Shown here piece by piece: positions 1 through 8,725 of a stretch of DNA of 64,000 nucleotides. This DNA comes from Flavobacteriales bacterium UBA7690. GTDB lineage: Bacteria > Bacteroidota > Bacteroidia > Flavobacteriales_F > PHOS-HE28. Location: positions 67,054 through 131,053 of the forward strand of contig DLGQ01000039.1 of assembly GCA_002482775.1 (NCBI GenBank), written 5' to 3'. The notes below the pieces were generated by a model. The model was not told where the DNA came from and made no database searches. It was given only the letters and a program-made list of their open reading frames with translations. Made by a program: the position numbers and the translations under genes. How positions within the stretch are numbered: the stretch's first letter is position 1; every line of letters begins with the position of its first letter.

Positions 1-2
1 AC

Positions 3-122
3 GCGTTGGTGGAGCTCTATACCTTGGCCCGCACTTCCCGCTTGTTCGGTTCGTTCTTCAGTTCGTACTCTCGCACCGCCGCCGAGATCGGGCGCATCGA
101 GGAAGTGACCATCAAGCTTTGA
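3..122 (+). CDS. C-terminal fragment of an unidentified protein (runs off left edge)
   Basis: An open frame enters from the left edge and ends at TGA 120-122, giving 39 residues that begin ALVELYTLARTS and end IEEVTIKL. The reading fits its position as the gene just before the FkbM methyltransferase, with a 19-nt gap and the same strand. The fragment is too short to name a family. The context suggests a polysaccharide-related enzyme such as a glycosyltransferase, but this is inference only. Confidence 0.5.
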   Translation, partial: ALVELYTLARTSRLFGSFFSSYSRTAAEIGRIEEVTIKL

Positions 123-141
123 CCGACCAACCCCATCGCCC

Positions 142-927
142 ATGAACCGCTCCACCCTGAAACGCGTCGCCAATGCCATCGTGGGCGAGACCGCAGCCTA
201 CAAGCTTGCTCGCTTGGTCGAGAAAAAGGACCCGAAAGAGGTGGAAGCGGATCTTGCCCGCCAACGGTTCTATGGCACCTTCGTGAAGAAAGGAGACCTC
301 TGCTTCGATGTGGGCGCCAACGTTGGCAACCGTGTAGGGCCGCTCTTGAGCGTGGGTGCGCGAGTGGTGGCCGTGGAGCCCCAGCCGGGCTGCCAACGGG
401 TGTTGCGCCTGCGCTTCGGCAAACGCATCACCGTGGTGCCCAAAGGCCTGGCGACGAAAGAAGGCACCATGCAAATGCACCTCTCGGAGAACCATGTGCT
501 CTCCTCCTTCTCCAAGGAATGGATCGATGCGGTGAAGAGCGCACGGTTCAACAACACCAATTGGGACAAGACCATCACCGTTCCAATGACCACCTTGGAT
601 ACGTTGATCGCGGAGCATGGGCGGCCGCATTTCATCAAGATCGATGTGGAAGGTTTCGAGACCGAAGTACTGGGCGGACTGACGAGCCCCGTGCCTTGGA
701 TCAGTTTCGAGTACACCGTGCCGGAGCAATCGGACAAGGCCGTAGCGTGCGTGGAGATCATCCACCGCAACGACCCTTCTGCACGCTTCAACTACAGCAA
801 GGGAGAGAGCATGGTGGTGGCCTTGGACCAGTGGATGTCCGCTGCGGAAATGATCACCCACATCACCGGCGACGTGTTCCGGAGCTCGGGCTTCGGAGAC
901 ATCTACGCCCGGGGCGCGGGACATTGA
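142..927 (+). CDS. FkbM family methyltransferase
   Basis: A 261-residue protein with the hallmarks of the FkbM family (Methyltransf_21). The SAM-binding motif FDVGANVG lies at residues 55-62, an acidic end of strand 2 (AVEPQ) near 77-81, and the family signature IKIDVEGFE at 165-173. Members O-methylate sugars or other small groups and are common in polysaccharide clusters. It has no signal peptide, so it is cytoplasmic. The ATG at 142 follows the previous stop by 19 nt, and the gene converges on the methyltransferase-glycosyltransferase fusion at 955. The substrate cannot be read from the sequence; sugar O-methylation is inferred from context. Confidence 0.88.
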   Translation: MNRSTLKRVANAIVGETAAYKLARLVEKKDPKEVEADLARQRFYGTFVKKGDLCFDVGANVGNRVGPLLSVGARVVAVEPQPGCQRVLRLRFGKRITVVPKGLATKEGTMQMHLSENHVLSSFSKEWIDAVKSARFNNTNWDKTITVPMTTLDTLIAEHGRPHFIKIDVEGFETEVLGGLTSPVPWISFEYTVPEQSDKAVACVEIIHRNDPSARFNYSKGESMVVALDQWMSAAEMITHITGDVFRSSGFGDIYARGAGH

Positions 928-954
928 ACAACACTACTGCTGGACCAAGCCGTC

Positions 955-2874
955 CTAGGCTTTTTCTGCCAGCACCTCGTCGTAGACCTTGATCATGGCC
1001 CGGGCGACGTTGTCCTGCGAATAGCGCGCACCGGCCGCTGCGGCAATGGCCGTGCGGTCGAAGGTCACTTCGCCACGAACGATCCGGGTCAACGCATCGG
1101 CGAACGCCTGCACATCGCCCGGCGCGCACAGGATACCGTTGGTATGATCTATCAATTCGGGCACACCCCCTACCGCGTGGCTCAAAACCGGCGTGCCACT
1201 GGCCAAACTTTCGATGATGATGCACGGCAGATTCTCCGTCTTCGTCGGATGCACCAACAAGTGCGCATGACCTAGGAAATGCGCGATCTCCGGCTTCAAC
1301 TGGTAGCCGCGGAAGTTGACCTTCACCTTGCCCTCCAACGCGCGCGCGTGCACCTTGATCTTCTCCATGGGTTCGCCATCCCCGATCCAATCGACCTCAA
1401 GCGAAGCCGCTACATCCGAAGGCAACAGGTGCAACGCATCCAAGAACAACAGCGGATCCTTCAGCCAAGACCACCGGGCGGCCAGGACGATCCTGAACGG
1501 CGCAGGTGCTGCCAAATCCATGGGGCGGAACAAGGGTGATGCCACGTTGGGTACTACAGCGATCTGCTCCTGGCGAACACCGTATTCGGAGACCAACGTA
1601 TGGGCCAGGTCGTGGGAGACCGGCAAGACCCGCTTGATGGACTTGTGGGCGAACCAACGACGGATGCCCTCGCGCAACACGGCCGGGTCGCCGAGCTGCC
1701 CACTGTTTATACCGATGCGGTAAAAGGAACTATGCTCCGTAACCACGACAGGAAGGCCAAGTGAAGCGGCTACCGGGGGGAAGCAGGCGGTGCTATCGGT
1801 GCGAACATGCACATGGGCGATGCGGAAGGCGTAGCGTGCGGAAAGATCTTCCACGATGCGGCGGTAGTAGCGGCGCACCAAAGCGTCATGTACGCCAAAA
1901 CGCCGAACGGGTGTGCGGATGATGGCCTCGCAGACGACCACCTCCCCATCACGCGATTCCACGAACGACACGCCCGGAGAGCTCCCCTTTTCCACCACCA
2001 CGCGCACCACCACCACTTTGCGATGCCGGGCCAAGGCCTGTGCATGCTCCCAGACGTAAACCCCGTTGTGCGGATTTCCCGGCAAGGGCCACCAATCAAC
2101 AATGAAAAGCACAGCGTCTTGCTTGGTTCCCGGGTTCTGCACGGTGGCGCCACCACCGACCAAGCGGGAGAACCGACCGGCCATCGTCCGCTTGGGTCGC
2201 TTCAGTTTCACGGGAAGGTCCGTGTCGTAACGATCGATGAACAGCACAGCCGCATCGTTGCTGTTCTCCAACCACAGGCCATAGTGCTCCACGAAACGCA
2301 GGTACAGACCCGCGTTAGAAAGCTTGGGCGCCAATTCTGCCAAGTGGATCTGCTGGTCGATGACCTGCAAACGCTCCGGATGGTGCTGCTGAAGCCAATG
2401 GATGTGCTGTGGCGAAGGGATATGCACCACGATGGTGCCTCCCGGGGCAAGCAAAGACGCCAACTTCTTGAACAGCTCACCGTGGTGATCCAACGGGATA
2501 TGCTCCAGCACATCGGGCAGTACGATCAGGTCGAAAGCCCCGTCAACTTCCAGCGCCACGATATCGCCCACCACGAAATCCACGTTCTGATGGCCCTTCA
2601 ACCGCTGCCTAGCCGCCTGAACGCTTCGCGGGCTGATGTCGTTCGCCAAGAGGGTCCCGGTGGTCACCACTTGAGCGATCAGTTCTGTTTGGGTGCCTAC
2701 CCCACATCCGATCTCCAGCACGCGCGAGCCCGCATGCATGCCTGCCTTCCGCAGCCACACCATGATGCTACGGTGGCGCTCGTTGACCCCAATGGCCACC
2801 TGCTGATCCACGTATTCATCATAGAACCGCTCCACCTCTGAAGGCGCGGCCGGTGTTGGTCGGGTCGGTTCCAT
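955..2874 (-). CDS. Fused class I SAM methyltransferase and GT4-like glycosyltransferase
   Basis: A 639-residue two-domain protein. Residues 1 to about 225 form a class I methyltransferase with motif I VLEIGCGVG (52-60), a conserved DVLEHI (121-126) and APGGTIVVHIP (143-153). A linker of about 25 residues leads into a GT-B glycosyltransferase starting near residue 253 (DAVLFIVDWWPLPGNPHNG). It contains VVTEHSSFYR, the donor-side motif ENLPCIIIESLASGTPVLSH and a following GGVPELI, as in GT4. The product should be a cytoplasmic enzyme that transfers a sugar and methylates it or another group during glycan assembly. It lies 25 nt downstream of the flippase on the same strand, so the two are probably co-transcribed. 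The continuous frame across the linker argues for a true fusion. Confidence 0.85.
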   Translation of the reverse strand: MEPTRPTPAAPSEVERFYDEYVDQQVAIGVNERHRSIMVWLRKAGMHAGSRVLEIGCGVGTQTELIAQVVTTGTLLANDISPRSVQAARQRLKGHQNVDFVVGDIVALEVDGAFDLIVLPDVLEHIPLDHHGELFKKLASLLAPGGTIVVHIPSPQHIHWLQQHHPERLQVIDQQIHLAELAPKLSNAGLYLRFVEHYGLWLENSNDAAVLFIDRYDTDLPVKLKRPKRTMAGRFSRLVGGGATVQNPGTKQDAVLFIVDWWPLPGNPHNGVYVWEHAQALARHRKVVVVRVVVEKGSSPGVSFVESRDGEVVVCEAIIRTPVRRFGVHDALVRRYYRRIVEDLSARYAFRIAHVHVRTDSTACFPPVAASLGLPVVVTEHSSFYRIGINSGQLGDPAVLREGIRRWFAHKSIKRVLPVSHDLAHTLVSEYGVRQEQIAVVPNVASPLFRPMDLAAPAPFRIVLAARWSWLKDPLLFLDALHLLPSDVAASLEVDWIGDGEPMEKIKVHARALEGKVKVNFRGYQLKPEIAHFLGHAHLLVHPTKTENLPCIIIESLASGTPVLSHAVGGVPELIDHTNGILCAPGDVQAFADALTRIVRGEVTFDRTAIAAAAGARYSQDNVARAMIKVYDEVLAEKA

Positions 2875-2899
2875 TGATCGCTAGGTCGACGTCCGGTGG

Positions 2900-4207
2900 C
2901 TAACTCCGCCAGAGGCGTCCGATATCCGCCGGAAGCAGGATGAAATAATTCGCCATGGGTATCCGGAGCCTGTAGGTTACGGCCCATAGGACCACCGCGA
3001 ACACCACAAAGTTAGCTACCGCCGATGTGACGGAAGCACCAAGGAGGCCATGCTCCGGAATGAGCCATAGATCCATCCAGACCGTGCAGGCCAGGCCCAA
3101 TAGGGATGCAGCCAGATTGTAGATGAGCTTACCACTGCGAATGACCAACAGCGCCAGAAGCTTCGTGGCACTACCGAAAAGCACGCCGGGCAGAAGCAGC
3201 TGGAACGCTCGCACGGACCCCGTGAACGCTTCTCCGTACAACAACGGCAGCAACCAGCTAGAAAGGGGCACGGCCACGATGCCGCCCAAGAACACCAAGG
3301 TGAACACCAACCGGGAATAAAGCACGAACTTGGGCAGTACCGTTCCCAGCTCCTCTTTGATCAGGTGCGGGTTGAGCACCTGCACCACCGCGTTGGGCAC
3401 CATGAAGAAGAGTTGGATCGTACCCACGGCCACCGCGTAAAGGCCGAGTTCGGACATTCCCTTGAACTCGCTCAAGAACCACACGTCCATGCGGTAATGC
3501 AATTGGTGGACAAGGCTAGAGACATATCCCAATGCGGAGAAGACGAGCATGCTGCGCAACAGTGGCCCATCCCATACGAAGCGAGGCCATACACCCACCA
3601 GCGCCACATAACAGACCAACCAGGCGATCGCCAAGGCACATTGGGAAAAGATCGCGATGTACAAGACCGGTTCGATGTTCCCGGCGCCTCCCTGGCCACT
3701 CACGGCCAAAAGCCCACCATACAAGCTCACCAGCAAGATGGCTGATACCAGGTTCATCCGGTTCACCACTTTGAACTTGCGCAAACCGATGAACAAGGAA
3801 ACCACCCAACCTTGGAAAACAGCATACAGGATGGCCCAGGCGAGATAGATGAGATACAGCCGCCGACCACCTGTGCCGGGTAGCAGCAGATCCAGCCCGA
3901 TGACACCGCTGAACGCGAGCCCTACGAGACCCAGTACCACGATGGCCCCCAACAACAGCATCGAGAGAGAGGCACCGATGATCCGCTCGCGCGCATACTC
4001 CCCTTTGGATAGCAGGTACACCAAGGTGACCGGTATGTTGAACGACAGTAAGAAGGTCAACACCGTCACATCGGCCTGCAACAACGAGTAGATCCCACGC
4101 CCTTCTTCTTCCAGTATCCGGGTGATGCATAACCCTGTGAAAAAGCTCATCACCACGGTGGAGACCAAGGTGGAAAAGCTGGCTAGTATACTGTTGCGAA
4201 GCGTCAT
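2900..4207 (-). CDS. Wzx-type polysaccharide/lipid-linked oligosaccharide flippase
   Basis: A 435-residue polytopic inner-membrane protein with about 12 to 14 hydrophobic segments and an N-terminus (MTLRNSILASFSTLVSTVVM) typical of the oligosaccharide flippase branch of the MOP superfamily. Such proteins move lipid-linked repeat units across the inner membrane. It sits upstream of the methyltransferase-glycosyltransferase fusion, which fits a role in exporting a glycan made by the surrounding enzymes. A second flippase at 31049-32542 suggests two separate glycans. I see no convincing polymerase partner nearby, except possibly the membrane protein at 8722-10191. Confidence 0.82.
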   Translation of the reverse strand: MTLRNSILASFSTLVSTVVMSFFTGLCITRILEEEGRGIYSLLQADVTVLTFLLSFNIPVTLVYLLSKGEYARERIIGASLSMLLLGAIVVLGLVGLAFSGVIGLDLLLPGTGGRRLYLIYLAWAILYAVFQGWVVSLFIGLRKFKVVNRMNLVSAILLVSLYGGLLAVSGQGGAGNIEPVLYIAIFSQCALAIAWLVCYVALVGVWPRFVWDGPLLRSMLVFSALGYVSSLVHQLHYRMDVWFLSEFKGMSELGLYAVAVGTIQLFFMVPNAVVQVLNPHLIKEELGTVLPKFVLYSRLVFTLVFLGGIVAVPLSSWLLPLLYGEAFTGSVRAFQLLLPGVLFGSATKLLALLVIRSGKLIYNLAASLLGLACTVWMDLWLIPEHGLLGASVTSAVANFVVFAVVLWAVTYRLRIPMANYFILLPADIGRLWRS

Positions 4208-4564
4208 GCTCGATCACCTGCGGACATGACCGTTCCCCGGATCGATGTGGCCGGATCAAGCACCGGTGTCCAACCATGTGCCCGGCGAAATTACAAATGA
4301 CCGAACACCGGGAAGCGCACCGGGATCGATCGATGAACGATCGCCATGTAAAACCCCGCACCGGTCCACATATCACTGGATCTCCGGCATACGGCCGATC
4401 CAACCCTTTCTGCGCCCCAACACCCCACACCTCCATATCACCGGTGTGAGTGGCCCGTAGTTACATGGCCAGGGTAATATTGAACACTGCTCCCGAAGAA
4501 CATCCGCAATTGCCATATACACTGGCGAGTGCCTTGTGCAGCCTGCCCAGTGCGTCCTCAATGC
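4208..4564. other. Intergenic region between divergent genes, no gene recognised
   Basis: This space separates the divergent flippase and methyltransferase genes. Short frames on both strands lack family features and are not called. It must hold promoters for both directions; only the rightward candidate just beyond it (4565-4572) is visible. I see no RNA gene or strong terminator hairpin. Confidence 0.5.
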
Positions 4565-4572
4565 TACATTGC
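4565..4572 (+). promoter_or_regulatory. Candidate -7 element TACATTGC
   Basis: TACATTGC lies 22 nt before the ATG at 4595 and resembles the Bacteroidota -7 consensus TAnnTTTG; TATCTTGC occurs in the same place before the genes at 10354 and 28844. No clear -33 element was identified. Confidence 0.4.
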
Positions 4573-4594
4573 GCTTCTGAACCGCCGCGCAACC

Positions 4595-5341
4595 ATGTCA
4601 ACCTTGCTGGATAAATTGTTGCTGCATGCTTCCAAGTATGCCCCATTCTCGCATAAGCAGAAATGGCGGATCGGCATGCGTGACGAGATCAGCTTCTGGG
4701 ACCAGCACATCGCCAAGAACTATGTGCCGCGGAATGGCCAATTCCCCAGCACAGAAGGCCAAGCCCGCACCGCGCCCGACACGCCTCTCCAAGACACGTT
4801 CGTGCAACTCTTGGCCTGGACGAACGACCCTGTGCTCCGCATACTGGATGTTGGCTCCGGACCGTTCACCCGGGTTGGCAAGACCATGCCCGGGCGCACG
4901 CTGGAAGTCACCGCTGTGGATCCACTGAGCGAAGAGTACAAGAAGCTGTTCACCAAACATGCCGTACGCCCACCGGTGATCCCTATCGAAGGAGCCGGTG
5001 AAACGCTGCACCAACTCTTTCCTGCGGACCACTTCCATTTCGCCCATGCCAATAACTGCTTGGACCATGGTTTCGATCCCGTGGAATCAGTCTCACAAAT
5101 GGTCCAGGTCGTAAGACCCGGCGGGTATGTCTACCTGCGCCATGAGGTGAACGTGGCCGAAACAGCGGGCTACATGGGCATGCACCAGTGGAACTTCCTC
5201 TTGGATGCTAACGGCGATTTCATCATCCGCGATAAGAAACGGGTGGTCAACATGAACAAGCACTTGGGACGTGGCGTCCGGATCACTTCACAGCATGAAG
5301 GTGATTTCCTTGTCACCACGATCCATCGAGCCCCGCAGTGA
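4595..5341 (+). CDS. Class I SAM-dependent methyltransferase
   Basis: A 248-residue protein with a Rossmann methyltransferase core: RILDVGSGP (motif I), an acidic strand 2 end in VTAVDPLS, HANNCLDH in place of the usual motif IV, and VRPGGYVYLRHE (motif VI). The frame opens 66 nt earlier, but ATG 4595 (MSTLLDKLLL) is preferred. The upstream part looks non-native, and a -7-like TACATTGC sits 22 nt before this ATG. It heads a rightward trio with the two glycosyltransferases that follow, so glycan or small-molecule methylation is likely. The exact substrate is unknown. Confidence 0.8.
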   Translation: MSTLLDKLLLHASKYAPFSHKQKWRIGMRDEISFWDQHIAKNYVPRNGQFPSTEGQARTAPDTPLQDTFVQLLAWTNDPVLRILDVGSGPFTRVGKTMPGRTLEVTAVDPLSEEYKKLFTKHAVRPPVIPIEGAGETLHQLFPADHFHFAHANNCLDHGFDPVESVSQMVQVVRPGGYVYLRHEVNVAETAGYMGMHQWNFLLDANGDFIIRDKKRVVNMNKHLGRGVRITSQHEGDFLVTTIHRAPQ

Positions 5342-5361
5342 CATTCGCCTGAGCAAAGCAG

Positions 5362-6690
5362 ATGGCCAAGGATCACGCAACAGGCATACCTCTCCCCAGT
5401 GTACTTATCGCGTGTACACACTTCCCGCCGATGAACGCTACGGGGGCTCGGCGCCCCTACTATTTAGCGGTTCACCTGGCAGCACACGGCCATCGCGTAA
5501 CGGTGCTCACCACCGCACCAACCGGACCGCCCATGTGGTCGCCGCCATTGGAAGGCATTACCGTGGTGTACCGTCCCCGCTCGGTGACCCAACGTGATCT
5601 GGGCTGGTTCCAACGCTTTATAACGAAGACGCATCACCGGGCACCACCCGGCCTCTGGAAGCGTATGCTCGGCTTCCTGGGTGATATGATCCTGCCCGTT
5701 CACCACCACATGCGCTGGGATGTGACCCCCGATGAACTGGAGCAGCTTTGCGGCCGAAGTGATGTGGTACTCGCATCGGGGCCGGCATGGGCAGCAGTGC
5801 AGACAGCAGCGGACATCGCAAAGGCTTGGAACGCGACGTTCCTCGTGGATCAGCGCGACCCCTGGAACACGGTGATCCCCGGAGTCTCATTGCGCTGCCT
5901 GAACTGGCATGGGGACGGTATCACCGGGTATTTCCGCAGTAAACGGATGTTGCGCTTGGAAGAGCGTATCCTTGATCAGGCGCATGGCATCACCGCTGCC
6001 AGCCCCGCCTACCTCCAGAACGCACTGACGATCTCTCCGCATGACCACAGCTTGACAGTGCTCAATGGGATGGTATCCCCTGTGCGGACGGATAGGAAGC
6101 CCTTGAAGGGGCGCTTCACCTTGTTCTATGCCGGAAGGTTATACGAAGAGCAGGCGTGGCAGGCGGTGATCCAGGTCTTCGATGACATCCATGTGCATCA
6201 TCCGGACATCGCCTCCGAACTTCAGCTCCATGTTCTCGGTGGCATCAGCGATACACCGGCCATCGGCGCTGCACTGAAAGCCTGTGGCGCGCGTACTGGA
6301 ATGATCCATGTGGTGCCTGATGTGGGGCGAGATACGTTGGCCGAAGTAGCGGGCAAGGCGAACCTTTTGCTCTCGCTGATCTGCGAAGGGAATACCGGAC
6401 AGATCCCGCTGAAGCTCGTGGACTACCTCTCCTTTGGAAGGCCTACCTTGCTTTTCGGGGAAACCAAGGGTATCCAACACGAGATCCTCGAGCGGACCTG
6501 TACCGGGATCATGGTGAAGGACGCACCTGACCTGAAGGCTTTCCTGATCAATGCCGTTGAAAAGTGGCAAGCCGGGATCGATATCCCCTATGATCCGGAC
6601 CAGGAGGCCCTGCGCGAATGGAGCAACGAGGTACAAGTGCGTAAGTGGCGGCAATGGATCATCGAAGTGGACCGTTCACGCCGGGCCTGA
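5362..6690 (+). CDS. GT4-like glycosyltransferase
   Basis: A 442-residue GT-B type glycosyltransferase. The N-terminal half has the acceptor-domain pattern PPMNATGARRPYYLAVHLAAHGHRVTVLT. A mid-protein DQRDPW resembles the DFRDPW motif of the GT at 32681. The C-terminal half carries LFYAGRLYEEQ and a PLKLVDYLSFGRPTLLFGE donor-binding segment. It should be cytoplasmic or peripheral to the inner membrane and add one sugar to a lipid-linked glycan. It follows the methyltransferase by 20 nt and precedes a GT2 enzyme by 5 nt, forming an operon. Donor and acceptor cannot be read from the sequence. Confidence 0.83.
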   Translation: MAKDHATGIPLPSVLIACTHFPPMNATGARRPYYLAVHLAAHGHRVTVLTTAPTGPPMWSPPLEGITVVYRPRSVTQRDLGWFQRFITKTHHRAPPGLWKRMLGFLGDMILPVHHHMRWDVTPDELEQLCGRSDVVLASGPAWAAVQTAADIAKAWNATFLVDQRDPWNTVIPGVSLRCLNWHGDGITGYFRSKRMLRLEERILDQAHGITAASPAYLQNALTISPHDHSLTVLNGMVSPVRTDRKPLKGRFTLFYAGRLYEEQAWQAVIQVFDDIHVHHPDIASELQLHVLGGISDTPAIGAALKACGARTGMIHVVPDVGRDTLAEVAGKANLLLSLICEGNTGQIPLKLVDYLSFGRPTLLFGETKGIQHEILERTCTGIMVKDAPDLKAFLINAVEKWQAGIDIPYDPDQEALREWSNEVQVRKWRQWIIEVDRSRRA

Positions 6691-6695
6691 ATCAG

Positions 6696-7559
6696 ATGGC
6701 GAAGCCACCGCTGATCTCCATCATCATGCCGGCCTTGAACGCCTCGGCGTTCATCGCCGAAGCGATCGATTCGGTCCTTACGCAAAGCTGGACGGAATGG
6801 GAACTACTGGTGGTGGATAACGGCAGTACCGACGATACCACGGCCATTGTGCGTGCTTACACGGACCCGAGGATCACACTGCTCCATTGCGGCACACGTG
6901 GTGTGAGCCTTGCGCGCAACCAGGCGCTGCAGCAGATGCGAGGCGAGTTCTATTGCTTTTTGGATGCGGACGATATCCTGCCGGCATCAAGCCTAGCCGA
7001 CCGCGCTACTCTGCTCGTGAACAACGCATCGGTCTTCTTCGCTGATGGCGCTATGCGCGCCTTTAAAACGAACGATCCTTGCGTTTGGGAACGAACACCA
7101 ACGTACCGGGGTCCTGCCCCGTTGCAACAGCTCTTCAGCATTACAGGGGCTTGTTTCCTCGGTCCCACATGGATGATCCGGCGTACCGCAGGACCAGTAC
7201 CCTTGTTCCGCACCGATATGACCCATGCCGAAGACCTGCTCTACTACATGAGCATCGCGCACCATGGTGCATATGACCATGTTCCACATCCCGTGCTCCA
7301 TTACCGCGTGGGCACCGCCTCGGCCATGTCCGACCTGGATGGACTTCACCGGGGTTATAGGCAGTTGATGCGGGCCATGCATGACCTGCCGATACCGCCG
7401 GACGAGGCGACCCTTCAACAGGCGTGGGCGCGCATCCGTAGCATCATGTTCAAGAGCTATCTCAAGAAAGGCCGATTCCTTGCCGCTCTTTCCGCTTGGT
7501 TCGGATCACGACCGGACAGGCCTGCTCAATCCACGGCAAAGCCGAACATTTCCTTGTAG
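6696..7559 (+). CDS. GT2 family glycosyltransferase
   Basis: A 287-residue GT-A fold enzyme. It opens with ISIIMPALNASAFIAEAIDS, followed by VDNGSTDDT and the metal-binding CFLDADDIL, all typical of GT2. A TWMIRR segment and HAEDLLYY (ED acid motif) follow in the catalytic region. The frame is open from 6645, but ATG 6696, 5 nt after the preceding stop, starts exactly where the GT2 fold begins. It is the last gene of the rightward operon and overlaps the converging glycosyltransferase at 7526 by 34 nt at their 3' ends. Confidence 0.86.
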   Translation: MAKPPLISIIMPALNASAFIAEAIDSVLTQSWTEWELLVVDNGSTDDTTAIVRAYTDPRITLLHCGTRGVSLARNQALQQMRGEFYCFLDADDILPASSLADRATLLVNNASVFFADGAMRAFKTNDPCVWERTPTYRGPAPLQQLFSITGACFLGPTWMIRRTAGPVPLFRTDMTHAEDLLYYMSIAHHGAYDHVPHPVLHYRVGTASAMSDLDGLHRGYRQLMRAMHDLPIPPDEATLQQAWARIRSIMFKSYLKKGRFLAALSAWFGSRPDRPAQSTAKPNISL

Positions 7560-8725
7560 ACCAAGCGGGCCACACGGATGTCCCGGATCTCCCGGCACAT
7601 CTGCATGATGCGTTCCCTGTGCCCTGGTGTGGCTACAAGAGCCTTCAAATGATCAACGGCCTGGTCCAGCTTTTCCGGCTTACCGGGATCGAAGATGGCC
7701 CCCGTCCAAGGTTTCTCCTGCACGATCCGGAAATCGTCCGAGACCCCGTGTGGCAACAGGATCGGCAAGCCGTTCGCCCAATACTCCCCATTCTTCACCG
7801 GACCGAAATACAGGCTCGATGGCGTGATCCGGTGAAGCGAGAACGCGATGTCGGCCGCCGAGAGCCAATGCGGCACTTCCCCGTGGTCCACAGCACGCAC
7901 CACGGCATGCTCCTGCGGAAAACCAGCGGCGCCCAACCAGCTCCGAACCTGTTGTTCCGGAACCACGGTGATGATGATCAACCTGAACTGCGGACCTACC
8001 AACTGGCGCACGCGCTCGAACAGATCGAACGCCTCTCCTTCGTAGTACAACCCTCCGAACTTCCCTACGTAGATCCCCACCAGGGAATCCTGCCACCCCA
8101 GTTCGGCACGCAAAAGGTCGCGTTTTTCAGCGGAGAAGGCGAACCTCCCGATATCGGTGATCGACGGGATCACCTTGATACGGTCCGCAGGAACCCCTTC
8201 ATCCATCAACTGCGCGCGGTAGTTCTCCGTCACGGTAACGATGGCACGGGCATGGTCCTTCTGCTTGCGCTCCAACCACCTTGCTACACGGTACGATATA
8301 CCCCGTCGTCCCCACACTCCACAGTCCGCCATGTAATCCGAATGTGGCTCGAACGATTCCACTACATAGGGCACACCCGTGCGTTGGCTTACCAAGTGGG
8401 CCATGCCACCGGCGAGGGAGCCTTTCGCATCGATCATGTCGATCCGATGGTCCTTCACCAATCGAACCAATTCGTTGATGCGACCGGTGAACTGGTCCAA
8501 CTTCGAGAGCTGGTCGATGGCACGGTACCGTGTAACGATAGGATGATGCACCACTTTGCGTAGTTCTCCCAACCCGGCAAGTGTGGTGGGTTCACCGCGT
8601 TCAACGGATGCGAACACCACTTTCTCCATAGAGGGGTCGGCGACCATGATCCGCAAGTAGGGAAGAATGGTGGAGGAGGTGAGCGGTTCGTTGGCGCTCC
8701 AGAAACTGATGAACAGAAGTCTCAT
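7526..8725 (-). CDS. GT-B fold glycosyltransferase
   Basis: A 399-residue protein starting MRLLFISFWSANEPLTSSTI, like GT4 enzymes. It contains IDAKGSLAGGMAHLV and GVPYVVESFEPHSDY in the first domain and GIYVGKFGGLYY plus GEYWANGLPILLPHGVSDD in the second. The last matches the nucleotide-sugar side of GT4 enzymes. Its start overlaps the stop of the upstream membrane protein (8722) by 4 nt, so the two are translationally coupled. Acceptor and linkage are unknown. Confidence 0.78.
   Translation of the reverse strand: MRLLFISFWSANEPLTSSTILPYLRIMVADPSMEKVVFASVERGEPTTLAGLGELRKVVHHPIVTRYRAIDQLSKLDQFTGRINELVRLVKDHRIDMIDAKGSLAGGMAHLVSQRTGVPYVVESFEPHSDYMADCGVWGRRGISYRVARWLERKQKDHARAIVTVTENYRAQLMDEGVPADRIKVIPSITDIGRFAFSAEKRDLLRAELGWQDSLVGIYVGKFGGLYYEGEAFDLFERVRQLVGPQFRLIIITVVPEQQVRSWLGAAGFPQEHAVVRAVDHGEVPHWLSAADIAFSLHRITPSSLYFGPVKNGEYWANGLPILLPHGVSDDFRIVQEKPWTGAIFDPGKPEKLDQAVDHLKALVATPGHRERIMQMCREIRDIRVARLVYKEMFGFAVD

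Noticed and set aside
1807..2841. A 344-codon plus-strand frame across the methyltransferase-glycosyltransferase fusion
   Set aside because: The minus-strand reading has clear domain motifs; the plus frame is antisense noise.
7496..8563. A 355-codon plus-strand frame over the GT-B gene
   Set aside because: No protein motif and full overlap with a gene that has clear glycosyltransferase features.
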